A stretch of 64,000 nt of DNA from Gnetum montanum (GCA_015680685.1 MNCI01001321.1:376053-440052); one strand, 5' to 3'. Shown: positions 1 through 10,672, counted from the stretch's first letter. Program-made: numbers and translations. Notes: generated from the sequence alone by a model not told the origin.

Positions 1-804
1 CATAGGCTTCATCAAGAGTATTAGGCTCATAGAATGCTAATTCTTGTTGATATGGCATCCCTAAATCACTAATGAAGTTAGATGCTTGCTCATACTTTGT
101 CCACTAAACATCATTCATTTCCAAGGCTTTACAAAATTCAACATAAAAATCCCTTACCTCTTTATCTCCTTATCTAAGAAATTTTAGCTTCTTGATGACT
201 TCATGATGGAAGGATGTCCTCTCAAATTTCTTTTAGCATGAACTCCATGAGTTGCCAACTCTTAATAGGTCTTCCATGTTCTTTAAGGTATTTGAAACAT
301 TTCTTGGCCCACCATTTAGCTACCAATCCTTCAAGTTTTCTCTCAACAAGATGAATCACTGTCTCACTAGAAAGTTGCTCAATAAGAAAATACTTACTCA
401 TAGTTTTAAGCTAAGAAAGAAAGAAATCTATACCTTCAACACCTTTAAATATGGAAATATCCATATGAGGAACTCTTAAAGAACTTCTTAATATCTTTAC
501 AAATGTGTCATCATCACTTTCCTCATTATTAAAAGGAAGCCTTCACTCATACCTATGAGTTCTAGTCCCATCTCTCCTTCAAGTTCTTTGATCATGTCTT
601 CCTCTTGATCCTTGTAGCGATGCAAAAGGATTCTCATCTTCAATCTTCTATTCACTTCTTAAAGTTTCTTTGAAATCTTGGTGTTTGTCGATCCTTACTT
701 TGGAAATAACTTCTTGCATTTCAATCACAAAAAGCCTTGAAGGAGGCTTTGAGTTCTTGAATCTCTTGTCCAAGATCTGGATTAGTCTTCTTCTTAGGTG
801 CCAT
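1..804 (-). pseudogene. gag: Ty3/gypsy gag (element H), 5' part, decayed and cut by the window edge
   Basis: Gag structural polyprotein of a Ty3/gypsy retrotransposon, which would form the virus-like particle. The likely start is the ATG whose first base is at 804 on the minus strand, opening with MAPKKKTN and a short acidic/coiled stretch. Further downstream (plus ~420 to 1) the translation shows a retrotransposon-gag capsid pattern, including LVAKWWAKKCFKYL, VRDFYVEFCKALEMND and ISDLGMPYQQELAFYEP. Several frame changes and stops separate these blocks, so no intact protein is possible. The 5' leader/LTR lies immediately to the right and the rest of the element lies left of base 1. The capsid pattern is clear; the lineage within Ty3/gypsy is not resolved. 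Confidence 0.75.
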
Positions 805-869
805 ACCTTTCTTTCAACTTTTGTGAATGTGTGGATTCTTCTAAACCTTTGCTTCAATATCAATTTGGT

Positions 870-1330
870 GTAGGGGTTTGCACCTCGATAAATCCCAATA
901 TGATCCAATCCACAACTTCCAAGTAGATTTAGCGTAGAAAGTAAGAACAACACAATGAAATATATAAAAATTCCATTTTATTAAAAAAATTATCAAATAC
1001 ATATAAAATACATCAAGGATGAGGAGCCAAGCTCAACTCAAAACTCTCCCAAGGATCTTAGAGGCCACATTTATCCTCTCTTAATCCTCAATTGCTCACA
1101 GTGGAATCTAAGCTCAAGACAACATACTTATAAGATATTCTTCTAACCTTTCTCAAGTACTCTCCCTTGCCTCTCACTCAACTTCCTTGCACAAGCTCTC
1201 TTCTTACACAAGCTCTCCTCCGTCAACTCTCATGAGCCTTCTCTCTTGCACATGGTTAGGGTTATGCTCTTTCTTGCACTAATAATAGTGAATTACATCA
1301 ATATTTATAAGCAACTGAAAGATTAAAATC
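870..1330 (-). repeat. Putative 5' LTR / leader of element H with TATA box
   Basis: AT-rich non-coding sequence directly upstream (minus strand) of the element H gag start. A TATAAATA box is read on the minus strand at 1309-1302, in the position expected for an LTR promoter. The second LTR is outside the window, so neither boundary can be fixed by comparison. The LTR may extend further right, towards ~1560. I did not recognise a confident PBS. Confidence 0.4.
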
Positions 1331-1574
1331 CTAGAAACCTTTTACTTAACTCAACTTGAGGTTCTTTAGATGTTTCCAAAGTCTTTTCACCTTCCCCCTA
1401 GTTGTTTCCATCTTGCTTTGGCTATTTCCAAGAATCAACATCCAAGAATCATCCTCAACAAAATCAATACAAAGACACATAACATGTACGGTAGAACAAG
1501 GGGATCAAAAGAGGTGTCCCTACACCAAGGAGGGTGGGGTAGGGGTGTGTGGGTGTTGATGGAAGGAGAGGAAA

Positions 1575-1775
1575 CTTGAAGTAATTTGACTGTAGGTACA
1601 CCCCAAGACATATAGCCAACAATATACATTACAAGAATTATATAGCTAACAATATACATTATATGAATTATAGAATAAAATAATGCCCTAAGTGTGACTC
1701 AAATTAGTAACACCTTGCCTAATAGGACAATGAGCTACTCACTTGTGCGACCTATCACTAGATTTTGTAAAGGAA
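1575..1775 (-). repeat. tRNA-derived SINE-like element, copy 1
   Basis: Read on the minus strand this begins near 1775 with a tRNA-like head containing an A-box-like TAGCTCATTG. A degenerate B-box-like stretch follows about 30 bases later. The tail, with GGGGTGTACCTACAGTC, is shared with the copies at 2068-2240 and 38861-39040. The head is related to copy 2 just to the right. Boundaries are approximate, and no target duplication was found by eye. Confidence 0.55.
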
Positions 1776-1817
1776 AAGTAGGGGGAGGAAAGTGGTATTA
1801 AAACTTCAAAGAATGAC

Positions 1818-1985
1818 TATATTTACACATTAAGCCATATAACCAACATGAGACTTCAGAAGAATTTTAGATGACTATAACTAAGTCTCAAGTATGACTT
1901 TGAATTGGTAACCTTTTGCATAACAAGATAATGAGTTAACCACTTGAGTCACTTATCACTAGCTTTTGTAAAGGATAAAGGTTCT
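1818..1985 (-). repeat. tRNA-derived SINE-like element, copy 2
   Basis: On the minus strand the head (near 1985) reads like copy 1: an A-box-like GTGGTTAACTCATTATC followed by a B-box-like GGTTACCAATTC, the spacing expected of an internal RNA polymerase III promoter. Sequence flanking the head (CTTTTGTAAAGG on the plus strand) is also shared with copy 1. The two could be tandem insertions or a segmental duplication. The tail is more diverged. Confidence 0.55.
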
Positions 1986-2067
1986 TTTCCTCAAATTATA
2001 AATAGATAAAAAAAACCAATTATGATTCATTAATGGATAATCTATACCATTTAACATCTTCCTTAAC

Positions 2068-2240
2068 AAATAATGAGGTGGTAACCTAGTGGTAAAACTC
2101 TTGATTTTAAAGCTTCAAGTCATGGGTTCAATTTGAGTAAGTATGCTAAGTTATAAAGTTCTAATTGGACTATATACCTTGGGGTGTACCTATAATATAA
2201 TTATTTTGAGGTTCTAACACCCCACCCCAACATCTCCCTT
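2068..2240 (+). repeat. tRNA-derived SINE, copy 3 (best preserved promoter boxes)
   Basis: Contains TGGTAACCTAGTGG at 2079-2092 (A box) and GGGTTCAATTT at 2124-2134 (B box), the bipartite internal RNA polymerase III promoter of tRNA-derived SINEs. The body runs through TTCTAATTGGACTATATACC and GGGGTGTACCTATAATATAA to a CCCCACCCC-rich end. A clear homologue lies in opposite orientation at 38861-39040, which defines the element by comparison. The secondary structure of a tRNA is not maintained, so this is not a tRNA gene. Confidence 0.7.
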
Positions 2241-3039
2241 AACATGAAAATATCATGCATTGCATCCTAATACTATTGACCTTATATACCTTATGCTTTT
2301 AACTTAGCCACCATCTTTGCTTTATACATTGATTATAAATGGGTTAAACTTTTGGTGTAGAAAGCAAATTCATTTGTCATAGTATCCATTTCACTTACAC
2401 TGACTTAAGATAACCACTTTTTAGTAGTTTTGGCATGGTTATTTGCTTTTTACATTAACCTTAATGCCTATTTTCATGCCAAATGAGACACAAAGTAATT
2501 ATGTCCTTAAAGGTCTTTCTTTTTAGAGGGTCTTATGTTTTAACCATCAAATCTAATTTAACCTCATAATGGTATTGAACATTTTTTTTGGTTAATGCCA
2601 TTATATCAACCTATAAAGCTTACTTGTGGAAGGGCAACGTATCAAAATTTGAGTTCGTAAGGAATAATGTCTATAAAGTCTACTATGATGAATGCATAGA
2701 TCTTCTGTCAAAATGTTTGAATGTATCAAAACCAAGTTGATTCCTCATCTTAGAAGGCTTTGACTATGTGATTTTCAAAAATAATGCACGATATTAGGTG
2801 ATTTTTACCATGGTAGGTTCTCTATTTAGGGTAAATTTTAGACGCTTGAAAGCTTAAGTAAAAGAAATAAGAAATTCCATTAAGAAAGAAATGTGAAAAA
2901 TTTAAGTCAGAAATCTTATTCTTCACGTAAAAATTATAAATGATTCTCTTTTGAAATCTTGTTACTAATGCATGAGCCATGAATATTTGACCCTAAGATT
3001 TGATTTTTTCATCTCAGCCAAAAATAAAATTATATATCA
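2241..3039. other. AT-rich spacer, no recognised feature
   Basis: No coding pattern, LTR end or repeat with a second copy in the window was recognised. Short open frames here have no recognisable protein pattern. It may be old unidentified repeat. Confidence 0.5.
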
Positions 3040-3460
3040 TAATATGATAAATCGATACATAGTCATACCAAACACAAAAACATGTTTTGGCTTTTTATGC
3101 AGCCAACGTAACGCCGTGTCGTTGTGGTATCACGTTTTGATATCGTTGCTTCACGTTTACTGTCTTACGTTGGCTTACGGTATGTACGTAGTTTTGTTTG
3201 CGGTAATTCTCTTTAATAAATTTCCTTACGCCAGAACGGTCAAATAGACTGCACCTCACCACGACGTTATCAATTAATACTATTTATATCTTGTCTTTAA
3301 AGATTATACATTCCTACGATCCTACCTACGTTCTTTTAGTATTTGTATTTGTACAATTGTATTTTACGGTTGACTGCACAGCATAATCAATTTAAAGTAA
3401 TACTAGAATTTGGGGCAAGCGGGTAGGTAACAAAGTTGTGATTACTGCCGTGTTGACTAC
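3040..3460. other. CpG-retaining segment abutting the truncated LTR of element A
   Basis: This stretch holds many CG dinucleotides (for example around 3103-3235), whereas most of the window has lost them. It contains an exact 10-base inverted repeat, GCCAACGTAA at 3102-3111 and TTACGTTGGC at 3165-3174. It ends where homology to the LTR of element A begins, so it replaces the outer part of that LTR. An open frame of 91 codons (2972-3247, plus strand) crosses it but shows no family pattern. Identity unknown: a younger insertion, a captured fragment or part of another LTR are all possible. Confidence 0.35.
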
Positions 3461-4071
3461 TCCTAAGGCAATGGAAGATAATATCAACTAAGCTAAGCTA
3501 GGAGAGAAAGGATAAGAGAATCTAATCTAGCCTAAGTGTGATGAGCATCTGTTCCTTGATTATCCATACATATCTTGGACTTTGTGCACGACTACCATTG
3601 GGATTACCAAGTCCAGATCATAGGTACACTACTAGGTTACCAAGTAGTCACACTTAAATGCCCGTAATCAAGTCGTATTCATTCCACATTCTAACGTGAG
3701 CTTAAGGGTGAGAGAGTATTAACTAGGAAAGCAGTAAATAACAATAACAATTAAATAAATAAATAACAAAGTGAATGCTGCAATGATGAAGTAATCTCGA
3801 TCTTTATTGCCGGTCATGTGCATGTCCAAGTACGTCACACTCGAATAAAGGATGTCATACAATTACATTCACTACGCTGCAGGCATACACAGGAAAAATA
3901 ATCTATCTCTGGAGGGATCAAACTGCCAGAGTTTAGCTACAATCTAACTCTCTTTGCCTAAAACTGGGAAAGCTGCCTCTTATTTATAGAACTGGCGACG
4001 GACTGCGATATCGCATACGCGATATTGCAGGGGACGACACAATATCGCGTATGCGATATCACATCCCATCA
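3461..4071 (-). repeat. 3' LTR of element A (outer end truncated)
   Basis: Matches the 10814-11668 LTR from about its TCCTGAGGAAATGGAAGATA point onward, ending in CCCATCA at 4071. The R/U5 part holds the conserved GGGATTACCAAG motif twice (near 3600 and 3635). U3, on the minus strand, is very short. Palindromic GATATC units at about 4013-4063 lead directly to a TATAAATA box at 3988-3981. Roughly the first 200 bases of the plus-strand LTR are missing and are replaced by the CpG-rich segment. Confidence 0.85.
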
Positions 4072-4084
4072 TACCCCCATGACT
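4072..4084 (-). promoter_or_regulatory. Polypurine tract of element A
   Basis: On the minus strand this reads AGTCATGGGGGTA immediately before the 3' LTR start TGATGGG. The same motif adjoins the 3' LTR in elements B, C and D, which supports its role as the plus-strand primer of reverse transcription. Confidence 0.75.
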
Positions 4085-4234
4085 GAATGAAAACTCATCC
4101 TCGAGTTACAATGATTACACAGTGGATAGGTATGGGATTATTAGATGGAAAAATGGAATGATGCTATAGTGTGGGAAGAAAAAAAAATAAAGACACAACA
4201 CACAGAATATGCTACAACTACAAAAATTTGGAAC

Positions 4235-6999
4235 TCATGTATTTCCTAGTGGTGGTGGCTCCTCCATTGGTGCCTTCCCTTTGTCTTGTGCTCCAGGTTT
4301 TGAGGCTTGATGACGTTGAAGTATGGCCTAGAGCTTCTCCTCTTCAGTCTGAGGGTCTTGTACCATCCATGCTAATGTTCCAATGTTTGACAGAGTCGGC
4401 ACCTCCCATGGATAGGGTAGTTGCAGGAACATCTAGTTGGCTTTGACATACCACGCCGCGAACACCCGTCGTTCCTCCTTATAGGCTCTAGCTTTGTTCT
4501 TGTATTCGTGAAGGTCCGTTAGCTGTTGAGCCAAGTCAGTTGTTACATCCTTCTGCCCCTGGTAGTTGGCTTTTACCACCTTAAGTTCAGAATTTGCAAC
4601 ATCCAGTTTTTCCAACAGCTTCTTGCGTTCTACAAATTCTGCTTTGTATTTGATGTGGGTGGTTGCTACCTACTACTTGAGCTCTAACCTCGGGCGCCCT
4701 GTTGTTAACATGGCAAGGTTGACATATCTTAGGTTTGCCAACTCCATGTACTCTGTCAAGTCCTAAATTTGTAGGTCCCGATTCTTAACCTCCGCTTCGT
4801 GGGCGAAGGCATATATGTCCAATATGGCCCACCAATCAGTGTGCTGAGCACTGATAGTGTTGATTTGGGCCTTGCCCATATGGATCTCCATTTTAAAGAT
4901 TTGTTTATACATCCCCACATGATCACGGAAGTGCTCCTTTAGCTTCTCATGTCGTTTAGCCTTGTTCTGCCATGTGTTGATCTCAATTGTTGATTTTTGA
5001 CGAATTGTGCGTACCTCCTCCATCGAGAGGGTTCGATTTTCTCTAGCTAAATGGCTTACGTCTCAGTTGACCTGGATGAATTTTTCTCATAATTGATGAA
5101 AGTGTTCATTGAGAACATTCTTTTGCTTTTCTACAGTGGTAAACCGAAGGTTGTTAGTCACAAGCTATTTGTTTTCTTCATGTAAGGCTTTGAGTGCCTT
5201 AAGATGCGCATGGGTTTGCGCTTGTGTTGCAGAGGCATCCCAAACAGCCTTCTCCTTTTCATCCACCACCTTTTTATTTTCTGCTTTCAAGTTGGTTAGT
5301 TGCTCAGTTCTAAATTTTTCTAGCTGGTCTATGGGAACAAATTGCAAAGGGTCCCGTTGTGCTGCTTGTAAGATCACGAGCTACTCTTGTAGTTTCTGCA
5401 CTTTAGCTTCAACATGCTCGGTCCTCACTTTTGTTAAGACTAGCTTCCTCTTTGTGGAAATGAGATCTGACTGAATTGCTGTTACATCCTGAGGCATGTC
5501 AAATAGGGACGTCATTACTTGCCCTGTTTGAAGCAATCTATTAAGCGCATCCTCATGTTCTGCAGGAGTCATTGAGGTTTAGGACAAAGTTTGAGCATCC
5601 CGTGCTCCTGAGAGATCTACTAGTGGCACAATAGGTACGTTGAAGGATTCTTTGATGTGGTCTACGACCACATCTACAGCTCCTATGGCATTCTGGTGTT
5701 GCATGACCATCATAGTGGGTCCTTCACCAGTTTCTAACTACACCTGGAATGATGCTGCATTTCCTGAGATCTGTTGTGACCATCTACTTTTCCCTCCTCC
5801 TATGTGAATGGAGACTTCACCCCTTGTGCGATCCAATGAAATAGTAGGCTGCCTGGCATCATCGATGACACAGAAGAGGTTTTCGTCATCACGACTTCCC
5901 CAACTAACCATCTCAACAATGGCCCTAAGATGGCTCATCGACGATCTGTAGTCTTGTAGCGGTGGTGGCTGATCCTGGCTTGTGCTGGGTCCTACTTCCT
6001 ATTGTTGGCTAGGACCCGTGGCTGGAGGTTGACTGGGTCTAGCCATATGTTCTTCTTCTTGTTCTGGTCCCAGCTCTTCGCCAGTGCTTTTTCTTGGAGC
6101 TAGCACCTTTACCAATTCAGCATATGAAGCAGTTTGAGCTTTCGGAGGATGTCATTGGTGTATCCCTGAATACCAGCATGTCAACAAAGCTTTCTGATAA
6201 GCTAGAAGAAAGGCAGTGCCATCTTCCCTATCTTTCATTCTTCGAACCACCTTAGGATCTACGTCAAATATAGATGGGGTAGGTTAGCGTTAACCTTTCC
6301 CATCAACACTGCACATCCTCTAGCCGCATACGTTGATATTCTTTTGAGGCCCTTTGTGGGGAAGAGGTGATATGTTCCAATTTTGAAGTAAAGCATCTCT
6401 TCCATCGTCAATTCACCAAATGATTTATCTATGCCATAAGCCTTCTCCAACCAATCCTTTCACACATAGGGGTCTGAATGGGTGGATAACCGAGCAACCT
6501 AGGGCCCTGTATTTGGAAGGTTTAACACTTTCGAAATGGTCTACATAGAGAAGTCAACTTTCACACCACAAATATTAACAGTGGTGCCTTGCTCCCTATT
6601 ATGCCAAAATTGGTACGTCTCTCCTAGGTACTAGGCACCACTTTCAAAGAGGATAGGCCATAAAGGAGACCCTTTGAGGTGATCCCTAATGGCCTTAGGA
6701 GTGAACTCCACAAATGATTCGAAGTTCAATTCCACAATCACTGCAGCGAATGTGGACTTCTCATGGATGGCCTGAACACAATCTTGGGGCAATGTGAGTT
6801 GTTGTCCCAGTTCAGGTGCTACTGCAGCTCCTCCTTCTACCTGCCCAAACCATTCGGTAGGAGGTTCGTCTTAATGAATGCTGAATGATTGCTCCTCCTA
6901 TTCTGCATGTTATCCGACAGGTCTTTATCTTCCACCTCTCCAAGCTCGTTTGCTTCAACCTTGGGTAGGACCCTCCTACTGTCCATGTTTTAGGGCCAT
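4235..6999 (-). pseudogene. ORF2 of element A: long downstream (env-position) ORF with coiled coil
   Basis: A long coding stretch read from ATG 6999 to TGA near 4235 on the minus strand (about 920 codons), mostly in one frame, with perhaps one frameshift and a dozen or more stops, mainly TAG. The N-terminal ~300 residues show NICGVKVDFSM, ISKVLNLPNTGP and YFKIGTYHLFPT, like the plant-transposon-associated domain frequently found in Athila-type elements. A Pro/Gln/Ser-rich linker follows (~6120-5950). The last ~450 residues are strongly heptad-like (plus ~5570-4430) and end in KGKAPMEEPPPLGNT. It occupies the position of the env-like ORF of Athila elements. No signal peptide or membrane segment was seen. 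Homologues are ORF2 of B and C. Biochemical function unknown. Confidence 0.7.
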
Positions 7000-7469
7000 A
7001 TGCAATCAGATGGGCCAAGCGTTAGTGAGGTTGTTTTTGAAGTTAAGTTATACCTTACTACTTACCTTAATTAATGATCTTATGTTATCATGTGTGATAG
7101 TGCCTGAAAGTTTGTAATAATGAGTCCTGTGACTTAGGTGGTTTCCATTTTAGTTTCCTGGTATACCTAGGAATTAAATGATTTTTAGGCACAATTATTA
7201 TAAGTGGTATAGTTAATTACCCTAGTTGATGTCCTTTGGCGATGATAAATTTCAAAAAGGTTAAGCACTTTTTGGCAAGTGTCCCTTCCCCATGATTAAG
7301 CTGAACACTCTGGGTTCAAGCAAGTTCAAACAGAATTAAAATCGGAGTACCAGCGAGCGAGATATAGTGAGAAAAGCAAGGGTCACTCAATCGCAAGGTG
7401 TAGAGAAAAATTTCAAAAACTCCCCCCATGTGAATGAAAAAATTACGTTAAGTGTTGCAGGGGGTGACC

Positions 7470-7563
7470 TATTTATAGGTAGCAGGGATGCGATATCGCG
7501 TACGATACATCACGTACGCGATATCACATGGGACGAGATATTGCATATGCGATATCTCGTCCC
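7470..7563 (-). promoter_or_regulatory. Internal U3-like promoter module of element A (palindromes plus TATA) upstream of ORF2
   Basis: On the minus strand a cluster of palindromic units (7563-7490) built on GCGATATCGC / GTAC is followed by CTATAAATAGG (TATAAATA at 7477-7470). This is the same arrangement and motif type as the U3 of this element's own LTRs. The ORF2 ATG lies about 470 bp downstream. The flanking sequence is not otherwise LTR-like, so it is not simply a nested LTR. Promoter activity is inferred from architecture only. Confidence 0.6.
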
Positions 7564-8424
7564 TAGTGATGTGAGGCACAACAAAAAGACTGAATTTTGA
7601 AGGGATTTTCTTGAAATAAACGTTGTAAATTGAGGACATTGGCTATTATCAAGGGTTCTAGGGTAATTCTATTAATTCAAAAGGAACAATTAATGATAAT
7701 GGTGTGGATTTTACCAATAAAACCTTGGGTGATAAGTAAAAGGGTATGTAATGGTACATCGGAACATTAAAATTCAGAGGGATAATAGTAGGGAAAGAAA
7801 ATCATTTAAAAATTATGCTGAGGGTAAGAAGTTGTGTGTGTGAGCAATGTCATAAGTGAGAATTACAAAAGATTACACAAGTGAGTCCTCCCCAAAGCAA
7901 GTTCTAACCTATAATGCCCTTGTCTAACTACACTTAAAGTGTCCATGGGCACTAGAAGGGTTAAATGTAATCCGCACTAACTCCACAAAACACACACATG
8001 TAAATATCACTGGAATGAGATGAAAATTCTATGCTACATGGGACACGAGCTACAATTACACGAATAGTGAGATGAGACGAACTATAGAAAGGGATCGTAG
8101 AGATTGGGACATGAGGTAACTGACCCAAGGCACAGTGAATCCTGCATGTAAAGCATGATTAAGGTGTTATTAACCCATCATTCCAAGATCAGGACGAAGT
8201 CCATCCTTCTAATCAGTCACATTGCATTGTTTCATCCCATGATGAGTGACTACGAAAGTACCATGACAACAAGGCATACGATAACTTCGAGTTTTGTTCA
8301 AGGGAGGAGTGATTTTTGTTTTGTGGCACTTTTCTTTTCATTTTCTTTTTTGCTCTTTTTTTTTTCTTTTTGAATACTAAATCTAGAGAAGCTGCCAACC
8401 TTCAGGCATGGGTGCATGTCTTTC
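7564..8424. other. Non-coding 3' region of element A between pol position and internal promoter
   Basis: No coding pattern. Short blocks match the equivalent regions of C (~21400), B (~27710 and 29490-29620) and D (~50140-50700). Examples are the CCCCAAAGCAAG...TAATGCCCT block near 7895 and GGCATGGGTGCATGTCTTTC just before the gap. These identify it as the family's long non-coding region between integrase and ORF2. Confidence 0.55.
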
Positions 8425-8892
8425 NNNNNNNNNNNNNNNNNNNNNNNNNNNNNNNNNNNNNNNNNNNNNNNNNNNNNNNNNNNNNNNNNNNNNNNNNNNN
8501 NNNNNNNNNNNNNNNNNNNNNNNNNNNNNNNNNNNNNNNNNNNNNNNNNNNNNNNNNNNNNNNNNNNNNNNNNNNNNNNNNNNNNNNNNNNNNNNNNNNN
8601 NNNNNNNNNNNNNNNNNNNNNNNNNNNNNNNNNNNNNNNNNNNNNNNNNNNNNNNNNNNNNNNNNNNNNNNNNNNNNNNNNNNNNNNNNNNNNNNNNNNN
8701 NNNNNNNNNNNNNNNNNNNNNNNNNNNNNNNNNNNNNNNNNNNNNNNNNNNNNNNNNNNNNNNNNNNNNNNNNNNNNNNNNNNNNNNNNNNNNNNNNNNN
8801 NNNNNNNNNNNNNNNNNNNNNNNNNNNNNNNNNNNNNNNNNNNNNNNNNNNNNNNNNNNNNNNNNNNNNNNNNNNNNNNNNNNNNNNNNNNN
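8425..8892. other. Assembly gap (468 N)
   Basis: Run of Ns inside element A. By comparison with D, the gap falls where the non-coding region should join the end of gag-pol. Missing pol sequence could be hidden here if the gap size is arbitrary. Confidence 0.95.
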
Positions 8893-9042
8893 TCTTTAAT
8901 TTTTCAAATTTTTCTTTCCAGTTTTTCATTTTTTCAACTTTTTGTTTTATCTTTTTATCTTTTTGTCCTTTTACATTTTTGTAAGTAATCTTGTCTATGA
9001 ATAAAACAATCATGTGGATCGTTGGTTGAGGTGTGTTTTATG

Positions 9043-10672
9043 TTATNAAGGTAAGGGTGCACCACAGTGTGGGACTTGTGCTGAGTTAGAAGCTGTAGTG
9101 GCCTTGGAATTGTGTTGTCCCTTCTTACGACTATGTTTAAAGAAAGGACACTTTGGATGTCGAAGAGGTTTTTCATTGCTGTTGGTAGTAGGAGCACAAG
9201 TAAATTTCGTGGTTTGTTGTGATGGTGCAGACACCTTAGGGATAGTTGGTGGCACTGTAGAAGGAGGGAAAGGATGAGAATGTTGAAAGTTAGGAGGCTT
9301 ATAAGATACACAAGGTGGTGGTTGTGTTGGAGGCATGGGTTGATAGTATTGTGGAGAATGGTAGTGTGATGAGATAGAGTATGTTGACCCAGTTGGAGAA
9401 GCAGGATGTTGAACAAGATAAGCATTTGGGTTCAAATGATATGAGGGATGTCTTTAGTCTAAGGGTGATCTTTGCCACAACTGGGATTGTTGCCATTTTG
9501 ATCGAACATAGTATCTCTGTACGAACTCTAGATGTAATGTATTTCCCCAATGCTCATGTAAATGTAACAATATTGGGCATTGGCCCTTGGGGTGATCGTA
9601 CAGGCATATGTTACATTCATATGTATGATTGGTAGTTGAGCTCCTAGTTTCCTTATCCCTTCTTTCTGATTGTCTACTATTTCATCTTGCTTCTTGCATT
9701 GTAAGAACTCTATCTCCAATAATATTGATATATTCTCCTTAGTTTTGATACGTCCATTCCAACATCTTATTGATCTTTTCCTCGACTTCTTCTAATGTTT
9801 TTTTTGTTGGAAAAGATGATTTTTCCACCTTAAGATTGGTTGATTTCTCCTTCTTATGATCATGGACCCTTATTAAGTTGAAATTTTGGTCCTGTTGATG
9901 TTTTCCAACACTCTCCCATCTAGCCATTTATCCTTCTTCTTTTTTCTACCCGCTTAATAAGCTTTTGGATTTGATGGGTTCGTAGTTTGTATAGTTGACC
10001 TTGGGCATAGATTCCTAAGGTCTCTCTTGTTGCATCACGAAGCCCATCAATAATATGGTACATTAGCCTTTCCTCAGAAAACCCATGGCCTGGACAGTTG
10101 TTTAACAATGCATAATATCTTTCTAAGGCCATGTCCAAGGGTTCATGTTGTGCTTGTTTCCATTCTTGGATTTATTTCCTAGAGGCTGATACTCTTGCAT
10201 AGGTTTGATATTTTTCATTAAAGACTTCTACCATTGTTGACCAATGTCGTATTGAATTTTGTTTTAATGATCTATACCATACTTTTGCTTGGCCAATGAG
10301 TGTCATGGGAAAGATCTTAAGTTTTTTCCAACCATTATCAATGTTATTCCATGTGCAAGCATCGTATAAGGCTTGTAAATGTTGATACGGGTCTAATTCA
10401 TAGCCTCCTAAGAAATTGGGAAAGTTGTTTAAATCGAGCATGGGTAGAACAACCTCTTGTATTTGCATTAAGCTTGTAGTGGCCGATAGGTGTTCATTGT
10501 CATCTTGTAAGTTATGCTTTCATGCATTGTGATGACGTTGCTTTCATTCATGTTTGTAAGAAACCCCCACTTCAGGTTGTGTACTCCAATCTTCATCATC
10601 ATATAGTTCATTAGTTCTCCAATGAAATTCCTCACTAAGTGTGGAATTGTTATAGTCTTGTAGGAGAGGCAT
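9043..10672 (-). pseudogene. gag: gag of element A (Athila-like), with zinc knuckle
   Basis: Gag polyprotein read from ATG 10672 (minus strand) in essentially one frame to about 9043, interrupted by a handful of stops. Order: N-terminal segment; capsid (plus ~10470-9950) with PNFLGGYELDPYQHLQALYD, AKVWYRSL and CPGHGFSEERLMYHIIDGL; a Lys/Glu-rich linker (~9925-9740); a CX2CX3HX4C zinc knuckle reading CNICLYDHPKGQC (~9610-9570); then a Pro/Ser/His-rich tail (~9435-9043). The knuckle would bind the element RNA. Capsid and knuckle are nearly continuous, making this the best preserved gag of the four Athila-like copies. The frame is lost near a single N (9047) and the gap. Confidence 0.85.

Noticed and set aside
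2071-2140. Possible tRNA gene
   Set aside because: A and B boxes are present, but the cloverleaf stems are not, and a diverged copy with a common tail exists elsewhere; a SINE fits better.
2972-3247. 91-codon plus-strand frame in the CpG-rich segment as a gene
   Set aside because: No recognisable domain, and it crosses the apparent junction into AT-rich sequence.
7490-7563. CRISPR-like or operator array of palindromes
   Set aside because: No regular repeats with unique spacers. The same units sit in retrotransposon U3 regions of a eukaryotic genome.
8316-9013. Long open frames crossing the N run at 8425-8892
   Set aside because: Most codons are N; the flanking residues are low-complexity Phe/Lys runs. 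Not genes.
8884-9050. Inverted segment next to the gap in element A (T-rich on plus, where D is A-rich)
   Set aside because: Low-complexity similarity only; not enough to claim an inversion.
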